Below, one piece after another: positions 50,801 to 60,969 of a stretch of 64,000 nucleotides of DNA (the stretch's first letter is position 1; every line of letters starts with the position of its first letter). The stretch lies in assembly GCF_026914265.1 (NCBI RefSeq), contig NC_069136.1:18345715-18409714 (forward strand). Direction: 5' to 3'. The notes beneath the pieces were generated by a model, which was not told where the DNA came from, did not search any database, and saw only the letters and a list, made by a program, of their open reading frames with translations. Source of the DNA: Mya arenaria. Taxonomy: Eukaryota; Mollusca; Bivalvia; Myida; Myidae. A program made the position numbers and the translations under genes.

Positions 50801-52592
50801 AGTTTGGGGTAAAAAAAATCATAGTTTTAATGCATAATCATGTTTAAATCATTTGACTTTATTAGTAGAAACAAGAAAAAATCACAAAATGTCATATGAT
50901 TTGTCTACAAACCAAACAAAAATAGCCTGTATAAATGTGTTTTGTTTTAATTAATAGTTAGTGGCCAAAAATTCCAAAGTTATAAAAGCACCAAAATATT
51001 GATAACAGTTATTAATCCTTACACAAATCATGTGCTTTTATTTGTTTTGATCCTGCATGTCAAATGAATTAATAATTAAAATGCATGACCCTATATTATG
51101 TACCTTTAACATTCGGCATAGAACGTGATTCATGTTTTATTGGCATGCCTCTCGACTTAACAATGGCCCTTGAAGTTGATTGCGCTTGCAAGTTTGTTTT
51201 TCTCGAAATCGACTAAACGGGGAAAGGCAGCCTTTGGTTTTATTTTAAATTAAGGAGTTTTGTTTACTGATTGCAGATCTTTGACTTGCCATACCTCATG
51301 TTATTTTTGTGTTGATGTTAGACGTTGATAAACACCAAAAATAAGGCTACATACCGTCGAACCCCGTTGGATCGAGCTCCTAGGGATCGGCGAAAATACC
51401 TCGAGCCTTGGGGATTTTCGAGCCAAGCGTGAATGCTTACATTCAGTAGACAAAATTCGGTCCTTTACATGCAGTTCGAGCCAACGACGAAATCGAGCGA
51501 AAGGAGTTTGAACGAACGGGCTTCAACTGTATATGTTTAAGAAGAAGAGCGGCAAAGTTGATGATGATCGAACAGAAGCTCCTTGAGATACATCGCGGAC
51601 AGCAACGTGTGTGGAAGGCCAATATGGATTAATTGCTGGATTTTCATCCCATTTTTAAATGGGTTGGGGGGGGGGGGGGGTAACATTTTATTTACTTTAT
51701 TTTTTATTTTTCAAGTTTATATAGATGACTGTTTCACAGTTAAATATATGTTCATGCTCTTTCTGATTGCATAAGGGACCATATACATGTGTTTCTAGAC
51801 GAACCACGAACATGATCGTAATATTTCATTTTTGCATGTGAATGTTTACATCGACACCGACGCGAATGAATAACGCCGTTCCCGTACAGTGTCGGACAGT
51901 ACCGGACAGTACCGGACAAAATCGCGAATACAGACCCGAATTCAACACTTTTATATTTGAATCAATTAAGTCTAAGAGGCGGCGGTAAAATGAGGTGGTG
52001 GGCGGGGATGATATTCTAGCAACTAATTTATAGTCGCCTAATGTAATCAGTTCAATACATATCACTCTCAGGTAACTTATACGACATGGCTTGTCATTGA
52101 ACCTGGTCGATATGTTCTGTCTAGATACGCATATTGTCCAAGTACTGTGGTGATCGGACGAAAGCTCCTCATGGCACAGCGCGGGAAAAGATGCTTGTAT
52201 AATTTAACGAGTTCAATGCATATAATTTTAAAATGAGCGTTTTTTTCGCACATTGTCGATATAATCTGTATATTCAAATATCCTTTTTCTTAGTTTTGTG
52301 GTGATCGGACAAAAGCTCATCGAATCACAGCGCGGACTTAACAAACGCCCCCCCCCCCTCCCCGTCCATAAGGTCGAATCTATATTTCTATAATACTCCC
52401 GTCTTACACCCGTTAACAATGTGACATTATTTTCCATAGCGTTTTGTGTTTTTTTTGCGATATCTTTTACAAATGTTCAGAAAACTTGGATTGAAACACT
52501 TTGTTCACCAATTAGAGAAAAAGTAAAATGTAATTTTCAAATAATTTATAACATTTCTTACCAAGAATAAAACACGTCAGTAGTTCCTTCAT
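29851..52592 (-). CDS. Cysteine-rich, probably GPI-anchored surface protein (8 exons), family unrecognised
   Basis: Exons in transcript order: 52592-52562, 45563-45428, 44473-44334, 36612-36467, 35846-35761, 32960-32809, 32255-32132, 30046-29851. All junctions are GT-AG with matching phases, giving 336 residues. The signal peptide MKELLTCFILAVLVNQAHSA is split by intron 1. By my count the mature part has 18 cysteines (even, so probably paired) and eight N-glycosylation sequons (for example NIST, NQTC, NSSD, NVTD). The last 17 residues (MASAYVIMASLLIFWTL) are hydrophobic and run straight to the stop, as in GPI-anchor signals. An outer-membrane-leaflet location is therefore inferred. The molecular role is unknown. 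Introns total about 21.7 kb and hold two large arrays and a retroelement. A head-to-tail paralogue lies upstream at 60970-62582 and beyond. A single C-terminal transmembrane helix without a cytoplasmic tail is the alternative to GPI. Confidence 0.82.
30465..30830. mobile_element. Inverted-repeat element D copy (ccacgtgataaattacg end)
   Basis: The left part (cacgtgataaattacga, then gcttcgaatgaagac) and the right part (gtcatcatttgaaataaaat, then gacgtaatttta) are inverted. A related but diverged copy occupies about 58680-58930, and an end fragment lies at 57573-57600. It sits in the last intron of the minus-strand gene. Confidence 0.6.
30855..31016. mobile_element. Palindromic MITE-like element
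   Basis: The arms gtacggaatgtcgttagtgt and ggccctaacggcattccgta pair, and so do atcgcctatg and cataggcgat. The short loop repeats acgatg-tgaaaacgcga twice. About 160 bp. Confidence 0.72.
31640..31990 (+). mobile_element. Dispersed element E copy with expanded 20-bp repeat
   Basis: It matches the reverse complement of 51770-52030: attttcatccccgccc, gggtctgtatt-gcg, aacattcacatg and tgttcgtggttcgtctagaa. Between these landmarks, 31752-31890 holds about seven units of 20 bp (cggtactgtccgggaacgcc), whereas the other copy has only two or three. Confidence 0.75.
33005..33265 (-). mobile_element. MITE family A copy, reverse
   Basis: It begins ggaacacctcggccattttc only about 45 bases upstream of the 3' splice site of exon 32960-32809 on the minus strand. 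The interior matches 17625-18052 in reverse (agaaatatttacatttaact on the minus strand). Confidence 0.72.
33661..34110. mobile_element. Palindromic MITE family B copy with duplicated right end
   Basis: A full foldback copy (33661-34009) is followed by a tandem repeat of its last about 95 bases (34010-34108), beginning atggctcgttccaagacaaa. Confidence 0.78.
34165..35767 (-). repeat. 70-bp tandem array abutting a 5' splice site
   Basis: About 23 near-identical units of 70 bp. On the minus strand each holds gcaacatctcgtacatatgt, which is the exon/intron junction of exon 35846-35761 (gcaaacatctc|gtacatatg). Each unit also has a consensus donor-like gttgtaagtatag. The array is directly downstream of that exon and fills more than half of the intron. 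Confidence 0.95.
36132..36430 (+). mobile_element. Dispersed element C copy
   Basis: Matches 22606-22925 over its whole length: agatgcactcttactccc, gagtttaatttgaaagaaag, acacggtatttcta and atacacggttacaat. It lies in the intron between exons 36612-36467 and 35846-35761, next to exon 36467. Confidence 0.78.
36881..37598 (+). repeat. 359-bp segmental duplication at the edge of the 46-bp array
   Basis: 36881-37239 and 37240-37598 are almost identical. Each begins gatgttgagtaggggttcgg, has a G-run, then tttacaaattgaaggaagtg, then several 46-bp units. The array therefore grows by block duplication as well as by single units. Confidence 0.88.
37010..44280 (+). repeat. 7.3-kb satellite of 46-bp units in an intron
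   Basis: About 155 units of 46 bp: gtaatgaaagaaagtggggg then ttatgttgtgttaccaacaa, ending cacata. Each unit has a G-run of five or more and an imperfect inverted repeat (tgttgtgt-tacc-aacaaca). Higher-order units of about 342 bp, marked by acatcacatacatgtagt, repeat at 38296, 38637 and 38980. A block of about 500 bp at 39722-40240 recurs at 42590-43090. Frames such as those containing CYQQHIV are artefacts: 46 is not a multiple of three, so they run through the repeat and end at its TAG/TAA. Confidence 0.97.
44951..45337. mobile_element. Palindromic MITE family B copy
   Basis: The ends ttcaagctgtactctcac and gagagtgcagcttgaa are inverted. The inner halves pair around the centre near 45140. 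It lies between two exons of the minus-strand gene. Confidence 0.75.
45850..46045 (+). repeat. About 16-bp degenerate tandem repeat
   Basis: Repeated gtgtgagctatatac with base changes (about 12 units), in intron 1 of the minus-strand gene. Confidence 0.8.
46320..46530 (+). repeat. About 56-bp tandem repeat
   Basis: Four units share acattgccgcaagctctact then gcatgttttaaataaaattac, with small length differences. Confidence 0.82.
46590..50639. mobile_element. 4-kb element with long inverted ends and terminal hairpins, containing a reverse transcriptase
   Basis: The ends are inverted over about 280-320 bp (46590-46868 against 50322-50639). Each extreme end carries a perfect 8-bp-stem hairpin (TGGTGGCA-TACTTC-TGCCACCA), followed by many copies of the palindrome aactagttacgtaactagtt. 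The inner edges also match (accagttatcacttatc). A possible ATAC target duplication lies outside both ends. The interior holds a non-LTR RT frame (47577-50040) with a (cata)n-like tail at about 50240. I read this as a LINE inserted into a non-autonomous foldback element. The alternative, an RT that is native to the element, is not excluded. Confidence 0.72.
47577..50040 (+). pseudogene. Non-LTR retrotransposon reverse transcriptase, 5'-truncated and frameshifted
   Basis: A frame of 768 codons (47577-49883) encodes an RT: the block KCAGIDQIPAEIFK, the LTENQFGFQKGKSISDCIF block, GVKQGDPSSPLLAMFFIND, and the catalytic YADD at residues 434-437 with FKYLGI after it. The C-terminal part (YKFRHALARFRISSHRLGIE) and, after a frameshift near 49800, the cysteine motif IESEYHFLLVCPKYRDLR match the 3' end of LINE ORFs common in aquatic invertebrates. 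The apurinic endonuclease that should precede the RT is missing, so the copy is dead for retrotransposition by its own protein. The catalytic core looks intact, which implies a fairly recent insertion. The clade (RTE, CR1/Rex1 and others) is not assignable by eye. Confidence 0.88.
51353..51532 (+). mobile_element. Pogo/Tigger-like MITE
   Basis: The ends taccgtcgaaccccgttgg and gggcttcaactgtata are inverted, with cggcgaaaatacctcgagcc next to the left end. About 180 bp, flanked by TA. Confidence 0.75.
51600..52050 (-). mobile_element. Dispersed element E copy
   Basis: The reverse complement matches 31640-31990. It has gtccggtactgtccggtact, only two or three short units where the other copy has a 20-bp array. 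Confidence 0.7.
52562..52592 (-). CDS. First coding exon (signal peptide start) of the cysteine-rich gene
   Basis: ATG AAG GAA then CTACTGACGTGTTTTATTCTT and a split G before GTAAGA. Phase 1 matches exon 45563-45428, and the join gives MKELLTCFILAVLVNQAHSA. This is the only short ATG exon I found upstream that supplies a signal peptide in the needed phase. Confidence 0.72.
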
Positions 52593-52820
52593 AATTATAT
52601 CCAAGCAGTGTTATCTTTAAATAAGTCTTAACATATGACAAATATCAAAGCAAAACTTAATCTTTCAGCTCCGAAGCTGAATCATGTAATATAATGCTTA
52701 CAAGTCGGAAGTTTGAAACTCGATTTTGTTTTTCAATTCAAGCTAGTTAAGGCAATTATTTGCTGGTGCATTTTAATTCATGACAACCATGCATTTTAAG
52801 AGCTGAAATATAGAATAAAC

Positions 52821-53494
52821 CTTTAAGCTGCTCCCTCACAGATCGACCGTTTTTATCATTTTATTGTTTGTCTCAGGGTCAGCTTATTTTGGCATCAATG
52901 CCTTCAATTCAGTCAAATAAGATTACTCACAATAGAACATATCTAATTTGTTTGGTAAATTGCTAATTATTTCAATTTTCTTAAAGTGTTAATATCGCTA
53001 TTAGCCATAAATGATCAATTTTCGAACGGAATTATGAAATCCGCGATCTGATCTCTTGTAAGCAGCCTTTGTGTCACTAGATTCCAAACATTTACGAAAC
53101 ACATGGCTCATTCAAAGACACCAAAAAGAATTTAAAAAAAAAAAGCTTCACTCTCGCAGATTTACCGGTTTGTCAACCTTTTGTCTAAGAACGAGCCAAT
53201 TTATGCGAAAATGCATGGAAACCACTGATTTAAGACTGCTGACATAAAATCAGAATGCAGATTTACATATTTAAGTTTAAAAAATGATGTTTTATGCATT
53301 TTTCTTAAATTGTTAGTAACGCTTTAAGCCATAAAACATTGATTTTCGAATGGAAATATGAAACTCTTCGATCTGATCTTTTGTCAGCAGTTTTATATCA
53401 CTGGTTTGCATATATTTACGCAAAAATTGGCTCATTTTAAGACAAAAATAGAGAAGTTGTCAAAACGGTAAATCTGTGAGAGTGCAGCTTTAAG
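52821..53494. mobile_element. Two adjacent palindromic MITE family B copies
   Basis: The first copy (52821-53139) is diverged and lacks a clean right end. The second (53140-53494) is intact, with agcttcactctcgcag and gagagtgcagctttaa ends. They lie just upstream of the start of the minus-strand gene. Confidence 0.72.
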
Positions 53495-53892
53495 GTAGCA
53501 TTGATAACAAGATTGTAAACAACCATTGTTTTAACCTTGAAAGATTGAAAGATCTGTTATTTCACTTCAGTTTTCATTTGAAATACAGATAAATAAACAT
53601 CCAAACTTCCAAAGCGTTATCTGTAATGTATTTTCAGTCATCTATATTACAAAATAGTATTCAGTAAGCAAAATACCCTTTCAACCGATGTCAACTTTAG
53701 ATTGGGTCACGAGGCATGGAAATTTAATATCACGGCCAGTGGCATGATAAAATGGAAGTAAGGGTTGGTATTCTATATTGCTCTCAGCTGAATCTAAGAA
53801 CGATGTAGCTTATCGGATTACTTGTAATCTATTACTGACAAACAGAGTGAATGAAGTCAATCATGTATGACCATATGATTGACTCAAGTTAC

Positions 53893-54075
53893 ATACAGTC
53901 GAACCCCGTTAGCTCGAACTCCCAGGGAACGGCGAAAATACCTCGAGCCCCGAAGAATTCGAGCCAAGCGGGAATGTTTCACTTTAGTATGAATAAATTA
54001 TTCCTTTACATTTTGTTCAAGCCAACGATGAATTCGAGCCTAGCGAGTTCGAGCCAGCGGGTTTCGACTGTATTG
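53893..54075 (+). mobile_element. Pogo/Tigger-like MITE
   Basis: The ends tacagtcgaaccccgttag and gcgggtttcgactgta are a clear inverted pair flanked by TA. It is the best-preserved of the three copies. Confidence 0.8.
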
Positions 54076-54504
54076 AATGCCACCCCTTATTTGTACATCG
54101 GATAGCTTAGTTGAAGTATAATTTATCACATGACGGTCGTTGTTTCGAGTGTTAGACTTCTAGTATAACATATAACTTTACATTGACGTCATTAAACTCT
54201 AAATCTTATTTTTTTTTAAGTTTCTTACAAACTTTGTCACTTGATACAAACTTTAGTGAAAAAAATCGTTACGGAAAAGTTTTATAAAGCACGTGTTATA
54301 CATTTTCATTATTCCGAATTAAATGGCAACTCATTTAAAGTCCTAAACACTAGGTACGATTTAAAAACAAGAACTGCCACAGAGACAGCGCGCTCGACTA
54401 TTCCGCTGCTTCTAATTTTAAGGATTGCAATGTCTTGGTAAAACATGCATGGGTCAATGTTACATTACAATACATGCAAAACCTAAATCATTTAAAACTT
54501 AAGG

Positions 54505-54530
54505 TGTGTGTGTGTGTGGGGGGGGGGGGG
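54505..54530 (+). repeat. (GT)n followed by a G-run
   Basis: gtgtgtgtgtgtg followed by 12-13 G. A simple repeat. Confidence 0.9.
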
Positions 54531-54544
54531 ATTGGATGATATGC

Positions 54545-55750
54545 ACGATATATTTATCATCTAAACAAGAATATCTCAGTCAAATAATTAAGGGGCAAAA
54601 TTCATATCGTGTGCAAGCTAGAATTACCAAACTTTATCAATTAACAAGGTTGAATGGTTGGGAGCACTTGTATAAAGTTTGAATGCAAAACACTCTGTTT
54701 TTACTGAGATATTGACTTAAATGTGTTACAAACAAAACCTTAATATTTCAAAGTCAAAAAACAAAGGGCCATCTTTTGCATAATATACTGGTAGTTATCA
54801 AACTTGGTTATCGAAGTCGGTTGGATGGTTGGGGTACATTTGTATAAAGTCTCAATGCAATACATTAAGTATTTGCTAAGATTTTAACATACATACGCAG
54901 CATTAACCAAAATGTCAAAGTCCAAAAAAAATGGGAAATATTTTTCATTGTATGCAGTGTAAATTATCTTTCTTGATTCATCAAGTAGGCTGGAAAATTT
55001 GGAACACATGCCTGAATTATAAATGAAACGCATCATGTATTTGCTAAGATATTGACTTAAATGTGGTTACATGCAACACATTTACCAGATTTCAAAGTCA
55101 AGTCATACAGGGTTATTATTAGCATTATATGTAACTTGGTTATTTAAGTAGGTCAAATAGTTGAATACCGTCGAATAAAGTCTTACTTTAATATTTAAAG
55201 TAGTTGCTGATATATCATATATATAGTGTGCTTACATTCAAAACCTTAACCAGATTTTCAAAGTCCAAAAATAAAGGGCAATAATTTGCATTAAGGGCAA
55301 GATAAATGTATCTTACATGATTTATTAAGTAGATTGGATAGTTGGAACACATGTTATAAGTTTCAATACAAGTCAAGTCAAGTCAACAGTTTATTGGGTA
55401 ATTAGAGGCCACTGGCCCAAAATACATAACATACATGAAAGGCATGAGTTGTGTCAGGGTAATTAATCGATACAAGCAAAGAGTAAATAAAATTCATGAT
55501 TACTTCCCCTTAACAATTAATGCATGATGTATTAGCTGAGATATTGACTTAAAAGTTATAACATGCTAATCCTTAACCTGAATTTTAAGTCGAATAACTA
55601 AGGGTCATAATTTGCATTTTTGTTTTAAAAAGGTGTATAATATCTTACTTAATTAAGTAGGTTGACTAGAAAGGAAAACGTCTTTAGTTTGAATGAAATA
55701 CCTAATGACTTGAAGGTGCTTATATGCAAAACCTTAACCAAGGTTTAACG
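54545..55750 (+). repeat. Degenerate long tandem repeat (about 170-190 bp units)
   Basis: Six or so diverged units share tgctgagatattgacttaaa, then acatgcaaaaccttaacca, then tcaaagtc-aa-aa-aagggc, then aagtaggttggatggttgg. A foreign segment, caagtcaagtcaagtcaaca to gattacttcccctt, interrupts it at 55370-55510. Confidence 0.75.
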
Positions 55751-56198
55751 CCGATGCTAGGATGTGTAGTATTATTCTCCTTATCCTTCGAATACTCGAG
55801 CTAAAAATGCCGCATCAACCCTTTAAAATGCATTTTGATTAATTTTGCGCAAAAATATGCATGGGGCAAACAAGTACTGTGTCGCCCCTTAAAGCATGAT
55901 AATGACATCAATGCAAATCAATTTTAGGATCATAGCTTGAATGTGGCTGGAGCGACATGGCTGGTAATCGGCTCTAGTCGCGATATTCTGTCCATACAAA
56001 ATGTCCAAGTTTGGTGATGAACGGACATCGAGTTATAGCGCGGACAACTCAGTTGTGCAATTTAAACAATTCAAGGGCGACAACTCTGACGTATCTGATT
56101 CAACTTAGATCTGTAACAAAAACATAGAAAAGCGAAGCTCATTGGTGCCATCTAGTATATGGACGATCGATTATCGATTATTTGAAACCTATATTTAT

Positions 56199-56350
56199 GT
56201 TTTTCAGATATTGTCGATTTTGAGTTATTCTTGTATTTCGGATATTGTCGATTTTGAGTTATTCTTGTATTTCGGATATTGTCGATTTTGAGTTATTCAG
56301 ATATTATTCTCCATTTTAAGTTATTCATGTTTTTCAGATATTATCTTTTT
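56199..56350 (+). repeat. About 44-bp tandem repeat
   Basis: Four units carry cagatattgtcgattttgag then ttattcttgtatttcgg, with the last ones shortened. Confidence 0.75.
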
Positions 56351-56504
56351 GAGATATTTTTTTGTATTGAGATATATGTTTTTGATATGGGCTTTTTTTT
56401 TCGAAATAAAATTTTGACTAGTAAAATGGTTGTGGTGTGTTTTATCTAATTCATCAAGTTCCTGAATTATCGAATCATTCGATATTTTGTCGCACGATTG
56501 TTAA

Positions 56505-57385
56505 CAAGTTTTCTCCCACCTCATATAAGTAGAACCACATATTTGGCCCTGCTGGAAATTCTTATCCTGCCCACGGGTAAAGGTAAACAAGTAACCGTAT
56601 GGAACTGTTTTTTTATTATCCTCATGCAACTATCTTCCTTGTTGAAGACCGTTGTCTGTAGAACCATGCAAACCTTGTCTTGTGGCAATATATAAAATTC
56701 GAATCAATCATTTCTCGCTTAAAATGGCTCAAAAAATGTGTTCGCGCTGCACTTAGGAAATAATGCTACACTCTGATCAGAACTATCTAAAGAACGATTA
56801 GACTATTTATATATCTGCGCGCTTATCTATAACAACATGAAATAAGCACACATCTATACGCGGGTTATTTTCACTACTCACAGAAGAGTTCCAGCGAAAA
56901 CGTACATTTTGACTTTATTTTGCGCAGGGTGTTCTGCGAAAACCTTGTTTCGACAAAACTTCCTACGCTCGGGTTTGGATGAACCTTTCTTCCCCCTCAG
57001 ACAAGTAGATCCAAAATCTAGAAAGTCTTATCTTGCCCACGGGCAAAGATAAAACAAGAACCTTTTTTTGGCATAACACAATTATCCCCCTTGTTAAAGA
57101 ACGTCGTCTGTAGCATCATGGACACCTGGTCTTGTTGAAGTATTTAAAATCCAAGTTAATTATTTCTCTCTTCAAATGGCATGATAAAATCATTTTCACA
57201 CACCATTCAAGAAATAATGCTGCCCACTCCTCAGAATAATTTAAAGAACGATTGGATTATATACATAATCTGAATCACTGCGCGCATATCCATGACAACC
57301 ACACACATTTATACGCACGTTATTTTTACTACGCACGAAAGAGTTTCAGAGAAAACATACATTTTAACTTAATTTTGTTTGACTA
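56505..57385 (+). repeat. Old direct duplication of about 430 bp
   Basis: 56505-56945 and 56988-57385 align throughout: cttatcctgcccacgggtaa against cttatcttgcccacgggcaa, aggaaataatgct against aagaaataatgct, and gagttcca-cgaaaac against gagtttca-gaaaac. Identity is perhaps 75% by eye. No open frame is conserved. Confidence 0.75.
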
Positions 57386-57410
57386 AGGTGAGAGAAAAAT
57401 ATCTACCATT

Positions 57411-57538
57411 GCCGCTCGTGTAAGGTTAATACCAACCCTGGTGCAGGGTGTTGTGCGGAAACTTGGGAAAGCTCGTTTCCGCAAAACACCCTTCGCTCGG
57501 GTTCGGATGAACCTATGTTACACTCTTACACGAGCGGC
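57411..57538. mobile_element. Short palindromic MITE
   Basis: The arms gccgctcgtgtaaggtta and gttacactcttacacgagcg, with ccctggtgcagggtgtt against acacccttcgctcggg, form a foldback of about 128 bp. A fragment of the same sequence is at 56930-56995. Confidence 0.7.
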
Positions 57539-57814
57539 CACGAAAGATACTTGTAGTCCCATTGAAACAGTGCGTGTATACCACGTGATAAATTACGCCA
57601 TAGATTCCAGTTGCGGATCAAGGACTTTCTAAATGGGGTGGGGGCACAACTAATAATAAACATATCAAATTTTTTTTTGAATGCATTATTTTAATCCTAA
57701 AATGACATAGAATTAACATTTGTCTTCACTGTCAATGATGTTTGGCAGATCAATTGAATTAAAACGACTGGATTTACTGATCTGAGATCAAGCTTTCATA
57801 AACAACGACGATAA

Positions 57815-57881
57815 CTTGCCGGGGAATCGAACCAGGGTCGACGGATAAACAGGCTAAGTCGTTAACCACTCGTCCACCATA
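57815..57881 (-). ncRNA. tRNA-like sequence, probably a SINE head
   Basis: On the minus strand, tggacgagtggttaac is followed 25-30 bases later by a perfect B-box, ggttcgattcc. I cannot fold a convincing acceptor stem or assign an anticodon, so a tRNA-derived SINE relic is likelier than a tRNA gene. Confidence 0.45.
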
Positions 57882-58934
57882 TGTATGCCGTAGAATAAAT
57901 GCTATATAAACCTACAGTATATTAATTGCACTCAACGAAACTGTAGGTACTTCGGATGTCATTGTCATTTAAGTTAACTGAAGTAAAAACAACTTGACAA
58001 CAAATTCCAAAAAGGGTTTCAAATAAATTATTATGTATTAATTTACAAAGGCCCTAGCATAATTCCGAGAACTAGACGATAATAAAGGCCGAAATGGAAA
58101 GTTTCAAGGCGGCAACGTTTTGAATTTAAACTTTTGTTAAATGCACGTCATGCACACACATATCTTGTTGACACACGATGACATTATTAAAAGCAATGAC
58201 GAACATATAATGTGCACATGTTAACAGTTTAAAACAACTTATATTTCTTGTATATGGAATATTCTGAAAACAGTAAACTTAACGTATAACTGCCGCCATA
58301 TTCGTCTACCTTTGATCAGTTGTCTGTGAACTTAAATGCGGCGCCGATTTTTCAGGCCCCGATGTCATTTTCAACAGTCATGTTCGTGTCGTATACTATA
58401 TTATACGCGATAATCAGGTTCAATTTATTTGCTAAAATGCTTATTTAAAATTTAAATTGTGAAAAAACAACTGATTTGTTCAGTTAAATCAATAAAGATG
58501 TGCCCCAAAAAACAGTACTTGCAGGGCCACTGGGTGTGCACAATCCCTTTGTGCCCCCCGGTTTTACCGCCACTGGATGCTATGTCTGAAGGCAACATTT
58601 GCCTTCGTTTTATTACCGGGGTTTGATAAAGTGATTTGTTTCATCAAATACTTCGACGAACCTGTTTCCAAATTAATGTTTTGATAGTGCTCCGTCAGAC
58701 GGCCGTATTGTGAAAAGGTTTGTCGTAGTGTTTTAAGAAACTAAACTCTCAATCAAACTGGTAAAAGATCGAAGGCGGGGCCCCGTAAGCGGCTTAGACT
58801 GCGCTATGTTTCATTTTAAATGGTGAAGAAGAAGTGATGTTATCTTTGTTTAATTCCTTCATTCGAAGCAAAATGTTGCCTACGACAAGGTATTTATGAC
58901 GTAATTTATCACGAGGTTTACATGTACGTGAAGT
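57882..58934. other. Intergenic stretch with element D relic
   Basis: AT-rich without exons. 58680-58930 is a diverged copy of element D (aaatggtgaagaagaag, then tatttatgacgtaattta). Confidence 0.5.
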
Positions 58935-60200
58935 TAGCGGCCTAGCGGCCTAGCGGCCTAACGGCGTGAAGTTAGCGGCCAAGCGGCCTAGCGGCCTAGC
59001 GGCGTGAAGTTAGCGGCCTGGCGGCCTAGCGGCCTAGCGGCGTGAAGTTGGCGGCCTAGCGGCCTAGCGGCCTAGCGGCCTAATTATTTTTTCTATGTCC
59101 AAGCAATTGTTAATGCGTTTTTTTTTTAAAAAACAATGATAAATCAAGGTTTTTTATTCATATAGTTACATAGCGGCCTTAAATTGTTATCTATTCAGAA
59201 TATCTTTCTTTATCTTTTATTCTAAAACAATTTTAAATTAACTGTTTTATGCACATAATATCACTCTGAAGCGTTTTTCAACTTTTTTTCAAAAAAGTCG
59301 ATCGAGCACTTCAGCGGCCTAGCGGCCTAGCGGCGTGAAGTTAGCGGCCTGGCGGCCTAGCGGCCTAGCGGCCTAAAATGGTATCCTATTTCAAAGCATG
59401 AATACATGCATTTTCTTCTAAAACAATGACATCTTAGCTATTTTTATGCACAAATTAACACTTTGAAGCTATTAGCGATTATCAACATTTTTTTTTTAAA
59501 AGCGTCAATTAAGCAGTCAGCTATTTCAAATCATTAAACATGCCTGATCTTCTAAAACAATGATATATTTACTGTTTTTATGCACAAATTATCACTCTAA
59601 AGCGTTTTTTATTTTATTTTTTTAAAAGTTGATCGAGCACTTCAGCGGCCTAGCGGCCTAGCGGCGTGAAGTTAGCGGCCTGGCGGCCTAGCGGCCTAGC
59701 GGCCTAAAAACTTTTCCTATTTCAAACCATGTATACATGCATTTTCTTCTAAAACAATGACATATTAACTGTTTTTATGCACAAATTAACACTTTGAAGC
59801 TATTAGCGATTATCAACAGTTTTTTTTTTCAAAAGTGTCGATAAAGCCGTCAGCTATTTCAAAGCATTAAACATGCCTATTCTTCTAAAACAATGATGTA
59901 TTTACTGTTTTTATGCACAAATTATCACTCTGAAGCGTTTTTCAATTCTTTTCCAAAAAAGTCGATCGAGCACTTCAGCGGCCTAGCGGCCTAGCGGCGT
60001 GAAGTTAGCGGCCTGGCGGCCTAGCGGCCTAGCGGCCTAAAATGGTTTCCTATTTCAAAGCATGTTTACATGCATTTTCTTCTTAAACAATGACATATTA
60101 ACTGTTTGAATGCACAAATTAACACTTTGAAGCTATTAGCGATAATCAACATATTTTTTTTCTTTCAAAAAAGTCGATTGAGCAGTCATCTATTTCAAAG
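58935..60200 (+). repeat. GCGGCCTAG short repeats inside about 332-bp higher-order units
   Basis: GC-rich 9-mers (gcggcctag) form clusters at 58935-59080, 59310-59375, 59640-59706 and 59975-60040. From 59280 on, the cluster together with its AT-rich surroundings (gtcgatcgagcacttcagcg ... ttcttctaaaacaatgacat) repeats with a period of about 332. Confidence 0.9.
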
Positions 60201-60639
60201 CATTAAACATGGCTGATCTTCTGAAAACAGCGTGCTACAAAATATCGTAAGCTCGTACATTGTGGTTAAAATGCGTTCAAATCGCTTTCTAAATTAAAAA
60301 CGTTATTTGCAACTTATTTTTGTAGTATGTGACTAATAAAACAATTTGTCATAAATACGTATAATAAAATTTTGGATTCACAAATTTAAAAACGTGAATT
60401 TGTTCTCGTATGATACGATCGTCGAAAATCGAGTCCTTTGGTATTAAATATTCATAGCCTTACGATAATATATCACTGGCTTCATTCATTCTATTGGTCA
60501 ATTATTTATAACAAGTAAACCGATTAGCTACATCGTTCCAATAAAGACAAATATTGAATACAAGCTCTTATGTTAAACAATATGTACAAGTAAAGAAGAG
60601 GTTAATTTTATTTATATAACTTTATACATGTACATGTAA

Positions 60640-60735
60640 GGCACATATTGAGATATGTAAAGTTGGGTGAACAGCAAGTCTTCATATGAAAAATGGGGCA
60701 CACAATATGTACAACATATATATGTAATCTGTGAT
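60640..60735 (+). repeat. Dispersed repeat pair with 63225-63320
   Basis: Both carry gagatatgtaaagttg, then cttcatatgaaaa, then gggcacacaatatgtacaa. The nature of the repeat is unknown. The first copy lies just downstream of the second minus-strand gene. Confidence 0.65.
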
Positions 60736-60899
60736 AAAATATAGATTCAGGCAGTCTTTTTCGTTAATATCAAATCCAAATTCAAAGAAAAGTATGGAAA
60801 AACCAATTTTAAAGGAACATTGCATATTTTTAATTTAAACAAGTTCAGTTGTGATGAAATTTAGCAAATGTCTTTATCTTGTTCAGTGCAAGATAACTA

Positions 60900-60905
60900 T
60901 TTATT
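60900..60905 (-). promoter_or_regulatory. Candidate poly(A) signal of the partial minus-strand gene
   Basis: AATAAA on the minus strand, about 65 bases beyond the TAG stop at 60970. Confidence 0.5.
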
Positions 60906-60969
60906 TCATTTTGTGTCCTAAGAACTATTTTAACTATTTCTTTCCAATTTGCATAATAAATCTCATCTT

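Larger units (their letters stand above)
50640..52561. other. Part of intron 1 of the minus-strand gene
   Basis: AT-rich with no exon signal. It holds the pogo-like MITE at 51353-51532, a G-run at 51665-51680, the element E copy at about 51600-52050 and a C-run near 52347. Confidence 0.55.
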
